Assembly: GCF_032854445.1 (NCBI RefSeq)
Contig: NC_088299.1
Coordinates: 2,147,001-2,211,000 of the forward strand
Direction of reading: 5' to 3'
DNA from: Liolophura sinensis
Lineage: Eukaryota; Mollusca; Polyplacophora; Chitonida; Chitonidae
Length of the DNA: 64,000 bases
Shown: in pieces, positions 37,942 to 49,205 of the stretch
How positions within the stretch are numbered: position 1 is the stretch's first letter
How the letters are laid out: each line of letters begins with the position of its first letter
Made by a program: the position numbers and the translations under genes
The notes under the pieces: generated by a model
Database searches by the model: none
What the model was told of the DNA's origin: nothing
What the model saw: only the letters and a program-made list of their open reading frames with translations

Positions 37942-38246
37942 AGTATTGATTGAGTTCCTCTTGCAATACGGAATCAGTCAATCCTTTAAACGAAGAATTG
38001 TCGAATGAGTTTGGCGCCCTTATATTCACATTTGCTAGTATCACCTAATTAGGTTAATAAAGGCCTAATTACAGACTTATTCAAATTACACTATAAAGCC
38101 GTGAGGATGATGCCAAAAAATGAGCGTTAGACAGGATGGATTACTCACTGCATATTTAGTCCTGTAGAGTTTTCTACACTACCTTCGACACGAGCCCGTT
38201 TTGTAAAGCTTACTTCAAGTATTTTTTAGCTGGTATCTCCTTACCT

Positions 38247-38506
38247 ATTTTATTTATTTATATGATCTTAATTTCATCTCGTACTCATTTATACATGAAT
38301 AATCCACTTATACGAGACCGGTCAACATTATGGTGGGAAGAAATCAGACATGGACAGGTGAAAATCCCTGACAGTCAGCAGGCTGCTGGCAGACCTTCCC
38401 ACGTATACGACCGGAGAGGAAGCTAGCATAAGCTAGATTTGAACTCACAGCGACCGCCTCCATTGCTGCGCTAGAATGTTAACCACCATTCATCCCTGGA
38501 GGCCCG
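38247..38506 (-). mobile_element. V-SINE-like SINE, ancestral copy in unit A
   Basis: A diverged full-length copy: (TTTA)n tail, CATTATGGTGGGAAGAAATC, core, CGTATACGACCGGAGAGGAA and head end CCTGGAGGCCCGA. Sister copies occur at the same place in B (43454-43667) and C (45162-45337), so insertion preceded duplication. Confidence 0.85.
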
Positions 38507-38649
38507 ACTGGTAAATACCATAGCCACCGGTGTTCTGGGTACATATTTGACCAGGGATTGCTGGTTTATTTGTAACAACACCACCCTGGAACGTGCAATA
38601 ATAATTCAGATCAACGGATTACTATTCTAACGTTTGACAGATCATGATG

Positions 38650-39400
38650 TCTGTCAGTTTGCCCTCTACGCTTTATTTTCCTCCAGCTGCACCAGACAGA
38701 ACTGGTGAACAAACATTAAAAACGAGCTACAGAAAAACAAATTAACCTTATCAGTGCGAAGAGAGATGGAATCGTTACGTTTGGGTGTTGTGTATTTTTA
38801 GTCGTCGCCTCTACGGAGTTTCAAAGCCTCGTAATCACCCACTCATAGACAATCATGCGAGATTTCCAGTCAGATGCAAGTCGAGGCTCAGCCGTACTTT
38901 TTAAGACATTCTCTCTGAAGTTGTTTTTGCATAACTCCCTACGGGTACATTATCTTGGAAATTGAGACATTCTGAAGGAAAGCCTGCAATTAAGGTCATC
39001 AAGGTACCCCATACAGCCGCACTGATCTACTGTATAAAGCCAAGTCTATGGAGAATCCTGTCAACGGGGACATATCTATTTAGCTTACTTGCAGTTGGAG
39101 TTTTCCTGTTAAGAATTTTACACCCTGGAAATCTTATCCATGTGCATCCGTTCCCCCGGCTACCAGAGCCGAATCAATGCCAAGGGACGTCACTGTAGTC
39201 GCTGCTTTATTCGTCTTGTTAGAGGCACAAATCGTGAAAAGAAACGCTATTGTCGCCTTTTTTTCACTAACGCGTTATGCTGATTCCAGTATTCAGACTC
39301 GCATTTTTCTCATTTGTTCCCGGGTCTTTTATTCCAAACCAGTGCTGGTCCGTTCCCGCTTCTCATGTGTAGGCTAATGATGTCTGGGCAGATGGAACAA
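38650..39400. repeat. recurring module M, copy in unit A
   Basis: This module recurs in B (44100-44880), C (45490-46190), D1 (51200-51830) and D2 (59240-59920). Shared phrases include TTATTTTCCTCCAGCTGCAC, GGGTGTTGT, CTTATCCAT and AGGCTAATGATGTCTGGGCA. A 66-codon frame (to 39198) is almost unchanged in C but has no ATG start and is broken in B, D1 and D2. I treat it as repeat DNA rather than a gene. Confidence 0.8.
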
Positions 39401-42400
39401 CCGGTTTGTTACAAACTGTAAAGATCCCGCTGGTAAACCAATATGTATAAAATATACTGGATACAATAGGTTTGTATAGGTACCTGTTGAAGTAACACCA
39501 AGAATTAGTGTATTTTATGAACCTTCGCTTGTGTTAATCGTATCCTGATGTGGTATTTGTCAGAAAATGTGCATATCTGTGTTTGACTGTGTCACTGTCC
39601 TCATTTTACACAGCACAACAACCAACCCACCAATATACTCCTGAGGAACACATAGAGTATACAGATCATGTCAAGACTAAGCACTAATTAAATCCTTTCT
39701 AAGTAGATGGCATTATCTTGTAAAATAATGCCATAAACGTGTAGAACTTTCTAAATTTTAATCTCGATGACGCAGACTATGGCACAAAACAAGCCTTGTG
39801 CATCCCGTTGAGGAACCATACCCATATTTGTGAAAATTTCTAACAACAGTGTCAAATTTGTCATCTAAAGGTGGTTTTGGTTAAACTTTTAGCTGTTTAA
39901 TGATAAGAAATTGGTACTTTAAAAAATCACAGGTGGTTGCCCTACATTAACACATGAGTATTTTGTTATATAATGATTAATACATGGATGTTAGAAATAC
40001 AAAGAAGATATTAATGTTTTAGTCCATGCTGTTCACGGTATGACAACTATAGTTTGAACACTTTATTGTCGGGATATGTTTAGTATTTACCAAGATATTA
40101 GTATGGTTGACTTTTCTGTTGATATCTGACATCAGGAGACTCTGAAAGAAGCTCTAGCGTGTGTTTAGGAAAGTTTCGAATACAGCTTTACTACACCAGC
40201 AAATCCGTTGTCTCTCACCGGCCCGGTATACAAATATTTTGTATTTTTGACATTATTTTAGGCAGGGCTGTGTCTGTTATTCTCCGTCTGCCCTAACTGA
40301 TAACATTAAAAAAAAAACACACTTGTACACGCTTTTTAAACTTCATGTAAGGATATTTTATAGATGCATGTTTACATTTAGGCTGGTGTTATCAATGTTG
40401 TTTAGTCATCTTGTGGCCATGCCGATTAAGTTGGTTAGTCGGTGTTAATTTGGCGTGTTCATTTACACCATGTTAATTCTTGGACTTCTACGAGTGTATC
40501 AACATCACAGTACTCTATTAGCGAATGACATTAGGCGTCAATAATACTGGAATTTCTCCGTGTAATTAAACAGTTCCATATCATGTACACGAAACATGTT
40601 TTTATTGCCTACAAAAAAAACCGTTATTTTTGTTAAATTACGCTTGTTTTGGGCGAAATATGATACAATATTAAATTCATTAATTATGGTTATAATTATT
40701 ATAATTACCCTACTGTCCTGTTGCCAGTGGTACGCTTTTTCCAGAGTTTCGTGACGAATGTTTTTGTCTACTGTCTTTGTGGCGATATGTGTGGGTGTGA
40801 TACGCTTTAGGAAGTGAGGGAGTCATGTCTCCTTCAGCTGTACCAGCCACCACTGTAGATAGGTATCAAGAGACCAAGTCGGCACAACAAATCAGGCGAC
40901 AGGCAAGGTGCTCCGGCCATGGAATAAACTATTGCTTCCCTAATCATTTTGTCCAAACCAGAACACTCAAAATGTAATCCGGTTTGATTTGCTATCGACT
41001 TTTCAAGAGAGCCCGAAACGACGGCGTGAAGAACTAACCTGTCATGGAGGTGTGAGGCAATTCAACACGACCGCCACGTTAGGGCTAATTGAAGGAGGTC
41101 GGACCTTGCACTTGAACCCGTCTTACATGTCTCTCAAAACTGATCTTGGCTTTCTCTATCATCACGCCATCTTCTGCCCTGGTTCTGCTAGATGGAAAAT
41201 TGGCCTGGCTTGCCGTCCACAGTCACGCACATCTGGATGGCACCTCCTATCATCACCGCCTGTAACCACGCGGAAGTTGCCGAAAGGAATCCGTTTCTCC
41301 CGGAAGGGGCAAGTGTTCCGTTAATCTGAAGGTATCCTCAGTCACGCGACTAGAGGGAAGGGTAATAATAATCCGTCTACATATACACATCTTCGGCGTA
41401 TTCTTACAGCAAGCATATGACAACTTGTCGCACCTAATGACTACTCGTCGCACCTAATGACTGCTGGTCGTCATATTATTATTAGATACGATCTAAAAAC
41501 CCAAGCATACATACACACCACATGACTATGTAGCTCAAAATATGTATTGCTTTGAAGTGTGTTGTCCATATGAACATCAGTTCAACAAAGATAGCATTTA
41601 ATAGCCTTATTAGACTCAGACAGTTATTGTGATCTCTTCCAATGGCTGATATCGCCAAGAATTACAAGAAAAATAACTTTTATCTCGTGTACAAAACGGT
41701 TGTCTTAAGGCAATCGTTCCTTTGGCTGACTCCTGTGACCACCTGAGTGGATGTGGCCAAGGATGTCGCAATGTCGAGTCCAAATCCGTATTATTAATGT
41801 CCGGGAATAAAATACGAAGATTGCAGGCTGAGGACTATATTTAGCAAATACTATATTCACAAATTTCTCTTCAAATCTTCCTTCCAGTCTTGTAATTACT
41901 GGCCAAACTACTGTTAACCGTTTTCAGTGTCTTGTAATTGCCAGTCGACCAACAAATTCAATAAAGTTATCTCAGTTTGCATTCTGCACATGTTTGTGTA
42001 TCAAATGTGGTTTCTTAACCAAATATGTAGCAGGATCTGAATGTACAACCGCCAAGTTATTAAATAGACACCGAGGAAAAGGGGAAAATGGTAAATTGGG
42101 TCTCCTGGTTTTGTCCATGAGATTACTTTAATTCAGAGGGCAGCAGCTGGTGAATTCCATCCGATATTAAATTGTGTGAACATGTGTTATACCCGGTACT
42201 AAGACTGCTGCCAGATCCGGAATATGCAGAGAATAGTATTTAGTGTGAGGAAAACCCAGTTAGCAACATAACGAATGTCTTCCTAACGTACCATGCAATT
42301 GAGTTTCACATGAATTTTGATGGATGTATACCCAATAACGCATGCTATTAAATGAACGCTAAACATGGAGCCACTGTATATAAATAAATTTGCAATCTAA

Positions 42401-42499
42401 CTCGTCATATGCCTCCAATGCATGCGTTAAATATTGTTACGAATTTACTTTTGTTATATTTTTTGCTCTGATGGCGTAAACTTTTGCGTTGTTTTAATT

Positions 42500-42786
42500 C
42501 TGAATGGGGCCTCCGTGGCTCAGTTCTTAGCGCGATAGCGCAGCGTGATGACCCAGCAGTCTCTCACCATTGCGGACGCTGTGAGTTTAAGTCCTGGTCA
42601 TGCTGGCTTCCTCTCCGGCCGTACGTGGGAAGGTCTGCCAGCAACCTGCGGATGGTCGTGGGTTTCCCCCGGGCTCTGTCCGGTTTCCACCCACCATAAT
42701 GCTGGCCGCCATCGTATAAGTGAAATATTCTTGAGTATGGTGTAAAACACCAATCAAATAAATAAATAAATAAATAAACTGAATGG
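42500..42786 (+). mobile_element. full-length V-SINE-like SINE with TSD, only in unit B
   Basis: The complete element is a head with box A (TGGCTCAGTTCTTAGCGCG, about 42517) and box B-like GTGAGTTTAAGTCC, the V-SINE-like core (GGGTTTCCCCCGGGCTCTG, CGGTTTCCACCCACC), CGTATAAGTGAAATATTC, ATCAAATAA and an (AATA)n tail. An 8-bp duplication CTGAATGG flanks it (42500-42507, 42779-42786). Unit A has no insertion at the sister site (about 37650), so it arrived after the A/B duplication. It is the best-preserved copy in the window and the best reference for the family. Confidence 0.95.
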
Positions 42787-43453
42787 CCCTATTCATGCCA
42801 TTGTAAGAAGCATTATCATGAAAGTCTCCAGTAAAGAGTGATTCAGTAGCATACGTTGTAGAATTTTTAAAATATTCTCCAGCAGACATATGTCTTGAGG
42901 AGTGCCAGGTACCTTATATCCTAGACAAGCAAATCTGTTATTTGTGATTCTTGCACATGATTAAGTTTTTTATGTTACCAAGCGAACAGGAAAAATCTTT
43001 GTTTGAGACTGTCTCTGAACTGACTATAATTAGCGCCACGATGTGTCTCTGGGCATGCGCATACAACTGCCTCCTGCGAGAAGTCAAACTTGTTCACGGT
43101 GAAAGCATTGATTCAGTTAATGTTACAGTAAGTGAAGAGTTATCAAAGGAGTTTTGTGTCGCTGTACTCGTAATTGTTGAGCTTCTACATATCAGTCTGA
43201 TATGCACAAGTTTATTTAATCTATTCGCCGTAATATAATCAGGTTAATGTAAGGATTGGCTTACGCAGATTATTGCGAAGAGAGAGCGTTCCGTGACAAC
43301 GCCAAGATTGATCCATAGACTACACAGTTCTGGCCCAGAAATTACTTTCGTCTGTCAAGATTACTCCAATCATAAATTCTTCTGAGAATTTTCGACACTA
43401 TTTTTGTTGTCATGTGCGCGTTTTATAAAGTTTACAGCTAGTTTCTAGGTCGT

Positions 43454-43667
43454 TTTTATTTATACTTATTTATTTATTTTTTCAATTCGCTTGAATTTTA
43501 CTCCGCAAAGACATATAAGTGAATACTCTACTTATACCAGGCAGTCAACATTATGGTGGGAGGAAACCTTCCCACATCTACAATATAGAGGAAGGTATCT
43601 TAAAAGAGAACTCACAGCGGTCGCATTGCTCCTGGATAGCTCTCTATCCACCTGCCGAGGCCCGACG
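43454..43667 (-). mobile_element. V-SINE-like SINE, ancestral copy in unit B
   Basis: Sister of the 38247 and 45162 copies. The core is partly deleted (TGGTGGGAGGAAACC joins directly to CTTCCCACATC). The head end CCGAGGCCCGACGTCTA is shared with unit C. Confidence 0.8.
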
Positions 43668-43770
43668 TCTAGCCTGTAAATATACCATAACCGCCGGAGT
43701 TGTGGTCATATATGTGACCATACCATTGGTTGTTTACACCTGGGACGTAGCAATAATAATTAAGTCCATG

Positions 43771-44108
43771 GATTACTATTCAAACTCCTGATAGATTATG
43801 GTGTCCGGGATTACTATTCAAACTTGTGATAGATTATGGTGTCCGGGATTACTATTCAAACTTGTGATAGATTATGGTGTCCGGGATTACTATTCAAACT
43901 TGTGATAGATTATGGTGTCCGGGGTTACTATTCAAACTCCTGATAGATTATGGTGTCCGGGATTACTATTCAAACTCCTGATAGATTATGGTGTCCGGGA
44001 TTACTATTCAAACTTGTGATAGATTATGGTGTCCGGGGTACTATTCAAACTTGTGATAGATTATGGTGTCCGGGTTACTATTCAAACTTGTGATAGATTA
44101 TGGTGTCC
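43771..44108. repeat. 38-bp tandem array, 9 copies, specific to unit B
   Basis: GATTACTATTCAAACTTGTG (or CTCCTG) plus ATAGATTATGGTGTCCGG repeats from 43771 at 38-bp spacing, with two later units one base shorter. Flanking sequence aligns with A (38620-38680) and C (45443-45500), where there is essentially one diverged unit. The array therefore expanded after duplication. Homogeneity among copies is high. Confidence 0.95.
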
Positions 44109-44880
44109 TCCAATTTGCTCTTACGTTCTATTTTCCTCCCGCTGCAGCAGGCAGAAGTGAGAGAGAAAGGTTAAAATGGGCTACAGAAAACAAATTAACT
44201 TTATCAGTGTGTAGAGAGATAGAATCGTTACGTTTGGGTGTTGTGTAGTTTTAGTCATCACCTTTACGGAGCTTTCCAGCCTCGTAATCACCCACTCATA
44301 GATGATCACGGGAAATTTCTAGTCTAAGGCAAATTGAGGCTCAGCCGTGCTTTTTTAGACATTAACTCTGAAGTCGTTTTTGCGTAACTCCCTACGGGAA
44401 CATTATCTCGAAAATAGAAACATCCCTAAGGGAAACCAGAAATTAAGGTGATCAAGGCGCCTCATACAACCGCACCTATCTACAGCGTAAAACCATGCGG
44501 AGAAAGTTGGTAGATCCTGTCAACAGCGACATATCTATTTAGCTTACTTGCAGTTAGAGATTTCCTGTTCAGAATTCTGCAGTCTGAAAATCTTATCCAT
44601 ACATATCCGTACCAGGGAATACAATAGCCGAGTCATTCTCAAAGGGCTTTGCTGTAGCCGTTGCTTTAATTATCTAGTTAAAGGCAAAATCGTGAAAAGA
44701 AAACGCTATTGTCGACTCTTTTTGGTGACACGTTGTACTGATTTAGGCTCGACGTTTGCTCATTTGTGTCCAGATGTCCAAACCAGTGGTGGTCTCCTGG
44801 AAAAAGGTAACATTTGTCCGTTCTTGCTTCCCATATGTAGGCTAATGATGTCTGGGCAGATGGAATAACCGCTCTGTTAC
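44100..44880. repeat. module M, copy in unit B
   Basis: Collinear with 38650-39400 and 45490-46190 but clearly more diverged from both than they are from each other, and the frame shared by A and C is broken here. Confidence 0.8.
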
Positions 44881-45161
44881 AAACTGTAAAGATCCCAATG
44901 AACCAATATGTATAATATATGTCAGATACAATAGGTTTGTATAGGTACCTGTTAAAGTAACACCAAGAATTCATGTATTTTATGGGCCTTCGCTTGTCTT
45001 AAGCGTATCCTGACGTGGTATTTGTCAGAAAATGTGCATATCTGTGTTTGACTGTGTCACTGTCTTCATTCTACACAGCACAACCACCAACGCATAACGT
45101 TGAGGTCTTAAGGAACACATAAAATATACAGACCATGACAGACTATACACTAAACACTCCG

Positions 45162-45337
45162 CAGACATAGCCTGGGGGAAACATTTTACCATCCGTAGGC
45201 TGTTGACAAACCTCCCCACGTATACGACCTGAGAAGAAGCTAGCTTAGAACAGATTTAAAACCACAGCGATCGCATTGGATGACAGGCCCCTGGAAATGG
45301 TTGCTGTGCTAGATCGCTAACCAGCCGCGGAGGCCCG
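45162..45337 (-). mobile_element. V-SINE-like SINE, ancestral copy in unit C, tail missing
   Basis: CCATCCGTAGGCTGTTG, CGTATACGACCTGAGAAGAA and the head end CCGCGGAGGCCCGACGTCTA align with the copies in A and B. The 3' half of the element (left side) is absent because the duplication breakpoint lies inside it. Confidence 0.8.
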
Positions 45338-45489
45338 ACGTCTAACCTGTAAATATATCATAACCGCCGGAGTTGTGGTCATATATGTGACCATACCTTT
45401 GGTGGTTTACACCTGGAAAGTAGCAATAATAATTAAGATCGACTGATTACTACTCCTGATAGTAACTTCTGATAGGTCATGAAGTCTTT

Positions 45490-46190
45490 CAGTTTTGCTC
45501 TCTATGATTTATTTTCCTCCAGCTGCACGAGGCATTAGTGAGGGAGAAAGGTTTAGAAATGGGTTACAGAAAAACAAATTAACCTTATCGGTGCTTAGAG
45601 AGACAGAATCGTTACGTCCGGGTGTTGTGTAGTTTTAGTCGTCGCCTCTACGGAGTTTCCAAGAGTTGTAATCACAGACTCACAGAAATTCACGAGAGAT
45701 TCGGCCGTACTTTTAAAGACATCGACTCTGAAATCGTTTGTACGTAACTCCCTACGGGGACATTATCTTGAAAACTGAAACATTCTGAAGGAAAGCCTGC
45801 AATTAAGGTGATCAAGGTACCTCACACAGCCGCACTGATCTACTGTGTAAAGCCAAGTCTATGGAGAATCCTGTCAACGGGGACATATCTATTTGATTTA
45901 CTTGCAGTTGGAGTTTTCCTGTTAAGAATTTTACACCCTGGAAATCTTATCCATGTGCATCCATTCCCCCGGCTACCAGACCCGAATCAATGCCAAGGGA
46001 CGTCACTGTAGTGGTTGCGTTGTGCTGATTCCGGTATTCAGGCTTACAGCCTGCACATTTGTGGCCAGGTCTTTTATTCAAAATCTGTGCTGGTGTACTG
46101 GAAGAAAAAATGTGACATTTGTCTGTTCCGGATTCTCATGTGTACGCTAATGACATCTGAACAGATGGAATAACCGGTTTGTTACAAACT
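45490..46190. repeat. module M, copy in unit C
   Basis: Near-identical to the A copy over about 45785-46010: roughly 8 differences in 200 bp, of which about half change the putative amino acid. The related frame (45808-46011) starts with GTG. Confidence 0.85.
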
Positions 46191-47176
46191 GTAAAGATCC
46201 ATCGGGTAAACAAATATATATAATACATACCTGTTACAATAGGCTTTTATAGGCACCTGTTACAGTAACACCAAGAATTAACTTATTTTATTGGCCTTCG
46301 CTTGTGTTTAGGGCATTAGCATACCATGCTTGGGAAAAGGCAGGGGTTGCTGTCGATGGCCTGGTAAGGGCGAGAACTGATTAGGAAGAAACGGAAGCGA
46401 GAAATGTCTACGCCTGCGCCAAGCAGTTCCTGTGTCCTACATGCCTAAGAACTTGGTGAAGTTTCAGGGGTTGGGAAATGGAGAACGTAGTTTGAGAGCA
46501 AATGGCCGGAATCATAGTGATACATATGTTTTTATGTTGCACAACCTGTGGTTACACAACCTTTCAAATTTCGTCAAATTAAAATACGGATATTAATATA
46601 CCTGCTTGTAAACCTAAAACCCCGCGATCAGAAATCACCGGCCTTCGGCGTCTGATATGAAGCTTTTATCCGATATTACTGAACAAAAATTATCTTTTTT
46701 TTGTCAGAGATTTAGAAAGGCTTACTGTTTTTTTTCAATAAGAGATGCACAGGAAAGCACAGTTCCCTGGTTGTTTACCTCACTCGAGGAAATATTTCTC
46801 TAAAATGAGTGTCTTGGGGATTTAGATAGCAGTTGTTATACAGGCTGTAATCAGGGAATTCATCTAAATTTATCCAAATTAACATGTTATACTAGACATA
46901 CATTTTTTTCCAATAAACAATTTAAAAAGTAAAGATCTCGGAACATAGCGGAAGTATAGTCTCATTTAAGGCAAGTATGAAGTCTCAGAAGAAAGGCCTT
47001 AATTATTATTGCCAGGTTTTTCTTCACGATATGCAATATTAGAAGAGTTTTACAGTGTTCTGGAAATGAGTGGTGGAAAAACAAAAGTTGACAAATAAAA
47101 ATAACAAGACATTAGTATGTAAAACAACTTACTTTCTAGCGACCAACGGCATCAGAAACCAAACATCGGTTGTCGG

Positions 47177-47513
47177 ATGTCAAGGGACCGGCCTGGATAG
47201 CACAGCCCGCTTCGGGAGCAATAGTCCCAGGATCAATCCTGGGTCGAGTCAATCCTCGCTTGGCGTTCAGCATGACTGGTTGACCCGTATCAGTATAATG
47301 GCTCGGGCGGGGCCATTATATCCTGACTTCATTGTCTGAGCGGCTTACTTGCCTTAGGTAAGTCGTCTCAGCACTAGATAAAAGAGCGTTGGAAATCCGT
47401 CCTGCAACAAGGAGGTACATTACATACACCCTAAGAATTCCTTCGTCGTCATATGACTGAAAAACTACTGAGCATGACGTTAAACCCCACGCACTCACTC
47501 AATCATGTCAAGG
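47177..47513 (+). mobile_element. second-type SINE, full length, with 9-bp TSD
   Basis: The body (47186-47504) has a head with GCCTGGATAGCACAG (the box A region has a small deletion) and a box B-like CTGGGTCGAGTC. The centre is CGCTTGGCGTTCAGCATGAC and ATCAGTATAATGGCTCGG. The tail is CGTCGTCATATGACTGAAAA, GACGTTAAACCCCACGCACT and CACTC. The direct repeat ATGTCAAGG at 47177-47185 and 47505-47513 is the target-site duplication. It is absent at the sister positions of D2 and D3. Confidence 0.9.
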
Positions 47514-47708
47514 ACGGGGCGCTGGATCAACCAAGCTAACGTACAAATACGCTGCCATTACCAACCAATGTACAATTTTCTTGGGCGCGTACAAGCAGAA
47601 ATAATCTTAAGCTTACAACAGCAATCGCTTATATAGGCCACCTAAGGGTGTGGTTTGGAGAGGCTTGCACTAAAATTTTGGGGTTAGGTATGGGGGGGGG
47701 GGGAGGGG

Positions 47709-48050
47709 TGAGTGAGTGAGTGCTGGGGTTTAACGTCGTACTCAACAATTTTTCAGTCATATGACGACGAAGGAATCATTAGGGTGCATGTACGTGTAAT
47801 GTGCCTCCTTGTTGCAGGGCGGATTCCCACCGCTCTTTTATTTAGTGCTGCCTCACTGAGACGACTTACCGAAGGCAAGTAAGCCGCCCCGCCCGAGCCA
47901 TTATACTGATACGGGTCAGCCAGTCGTTGCACTATCCCCTTCATCCTGAACGCCAAGCGAGGAAGTTACAACTTCCTATTTTTAAGTCTTAGGTGTGACT
48001 CGATCAAGGATTGATCCTGGATCTACCGGCCCTGAAGCGGACGCTCTACC
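47709..48050 (-). mobile_element. second-type SINE, near full length, between two G-runs
   Basis: In plus order: GTGAGTGAGTGAGTGC, GGGTTTAACGTCGTACTCAA, TTTTTCAGTCATATGACGAC, central block (TTATACTGATACGGGTCAGC, GAACGCCAAGCGAGGAAG), and a head that stops at CGGACGCTCTACC, just before the end of box A. It sits between G12 (47692-47703) and G16 (48057-48072). D3 has an uninterrupted sister site near 61893-61910 without G-runs. It is tail-to-tail with the copy at 47186. Confidence 0.9.
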
Positions 48051-48839
48051 GGGGGCGGGGGGGGGGGGGGGGTCGAGATGTGGTGTAAAGGAGCAAACGA
48101 ACAAGGAGCCAGGGTTTCTCACACGAAATTATCAATGCATCTAGTACATCTTCGAGGGAACGTGACCTGAAAACTTACACAGCCCTTCCAGGCCGCGGGA
48201 TAAACCGGCAATTTAAGAGTTAGTTATCTGGAAACATTAAAATATCTGCAGACCTGTTCACAACCAGCTCGTGGACATCTCCATTTTCTTTGTTAGAAGG
48301 AGTTCGTTAAACCGACGTGCCTGAGCCATTCCCATTTACGAGTCTCCTCCGTAAATTGGCTGGACAGTTTGTACGGGCCAGTACATTTGTCATTTACCAG
48401 GCTAGGGTCGCCGTATCCAGAATCTACCTTTATGGCCGTGTGGAATTAAAAGGTCCCAGACAATGAAGTCAGGATTTAATGAGTGTTTACCGGGAGCTCT
48501 ACGGCGCTCGGTAAATGGTAGATCACCAAGGTACAGGTATACACTGAACTGATAACACTGGAGACGTAGTCGTAAGACAAAGGTACCGAAAGAAGGGAAA
48601 CTAAAAGCTTGCTTTCCGAATAAAAATTATCAAATATGAAAGAGAAAGTTTTAAAACATACTCATGATTGCACACAACCTACCAATCAGCGATTTAATAA
48701 GGACTTAAGCCCACGTTTGTCCAAAGTGGTATCTGTACTGGACCCATTTTAGCAATCAACTAAAATATTATACATGGACATCTGTATTTCGTTCGTTTTC
48801 TTTGTTTACTAATGTGGTCTTTTTCTTGCAAGACATGTC

Positions 48840-48945
48840 CAAGACAGTGAACATGACACTCCACCCAGTCACGGTGAGAGGACACTAGACATGACACTAC
48901 ACCGAGTTACAGTGAACAGACACCAGGCACAACACTCCACACCTC
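48840..48945. repeat. short local repeats with a SINE-like phrase
   Basis: GACACTCCACCCAGTCACGG matches the third SINE type (58.9-59.1 kb). It is followed by two degenerate repetitions of a 36-40-bp phrase (ACACTACACCGAGTTACAGT, then AACACTCCACACC). A decayed counterpart is present in D2 near 55550. It is probably an old SINE remnant. Confidence 0.4.
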
Positions 48946-49205
48946 AAGTTATGCGAGAATGTACCTAGAAATGAAAGCTTGACAAATTTAAGTTCCATGA
49001 AGAACAACAAATTAAGCGATAAAAAGAATATATGTTTACGTTGAATTTGTTTGTATATCAGCAACAGAGATCCTGATCAGTGTACATGTCACTCTTCTCT
49101 GATAAATAATTGACTTGTCCCTAACATATTTGACAAAATCTTTCAATAGTGTAAGTCTGCATACAAAGCTTATTACCTAAACAATCGCTGAGATGATGAA
49201 CTCTG

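Larger units (their letters stand above)
35436..40383. repeat. segmental duplication unit A, about 5 kb
   Basis: It aligns collinearly with unit B. Anchors: GTGGCCATGCCG at 35456/40415; TTCATTTACACCATGTTAAT at 35497/40460; GGCCATGGAATAAACTATTG at 35909/40916; TCAAGAGAGCCC at 35994/41004; ACGTTAGGGCTAATTGAAGG at 36091/41076; TCTCAAAACTGATCTTG at 36152/41134; ATGGCTGATATCGCCAAG at 36738/41642; the 34-bp identical block near 37903/43063; and the SINE at 38248/43454. Identity judged by eye is about 80-90 % in good stretches. A-specific features are a G14 tract (35794-35807) and a SINE piece (36787-36896). No intact gene is seen. Confidence 0.85.
40384..45160. repeat. segmental duplication unit B, about 4.8 kb
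   Basis: Direct-repeat partner of unit A, with the anchors listed there. It ends with GTGTTTGACTGTGTCACTGT (45044), matched at 39577 in A. B-specific changes are a 20-bp duplication at 41429-41468, a full-length SINE (42500-42786) and a nine-copy 38-bp array (43771-44108). It lacks the SINE piece and the G14 tract of A. Open frames are short. The longest of interest is 42951-43238 (95 codons) with hydrophobic ends, which has no recognised domain. Confidence 0.85.
45161..46320. repeat. partial duplication unit C
   Basis: It begins abruptly inside the ancestral SINE (about 45162), continues through CCGCCGGAGTTGTGGTCATA (shared with 43692 in B) and the single 38-bp site, and carries module M to GGCCTTCGCTTGTGTT (46302), matched at 39521 in A and 44983 in B. 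It corresponds to the right part of A/B only. In module M it is about 96 % identical to A by eye. Confidence 0.8.

Noticed and set aside
38962-39198. 78-codon frame, nearly repeated at 45808-46011
   Set aside because: It starts at TTG (GTG in the other copy), is broken in B, D1 and D2, and the differences are not biased to silent sites. The similarity is explained by recent duplication.
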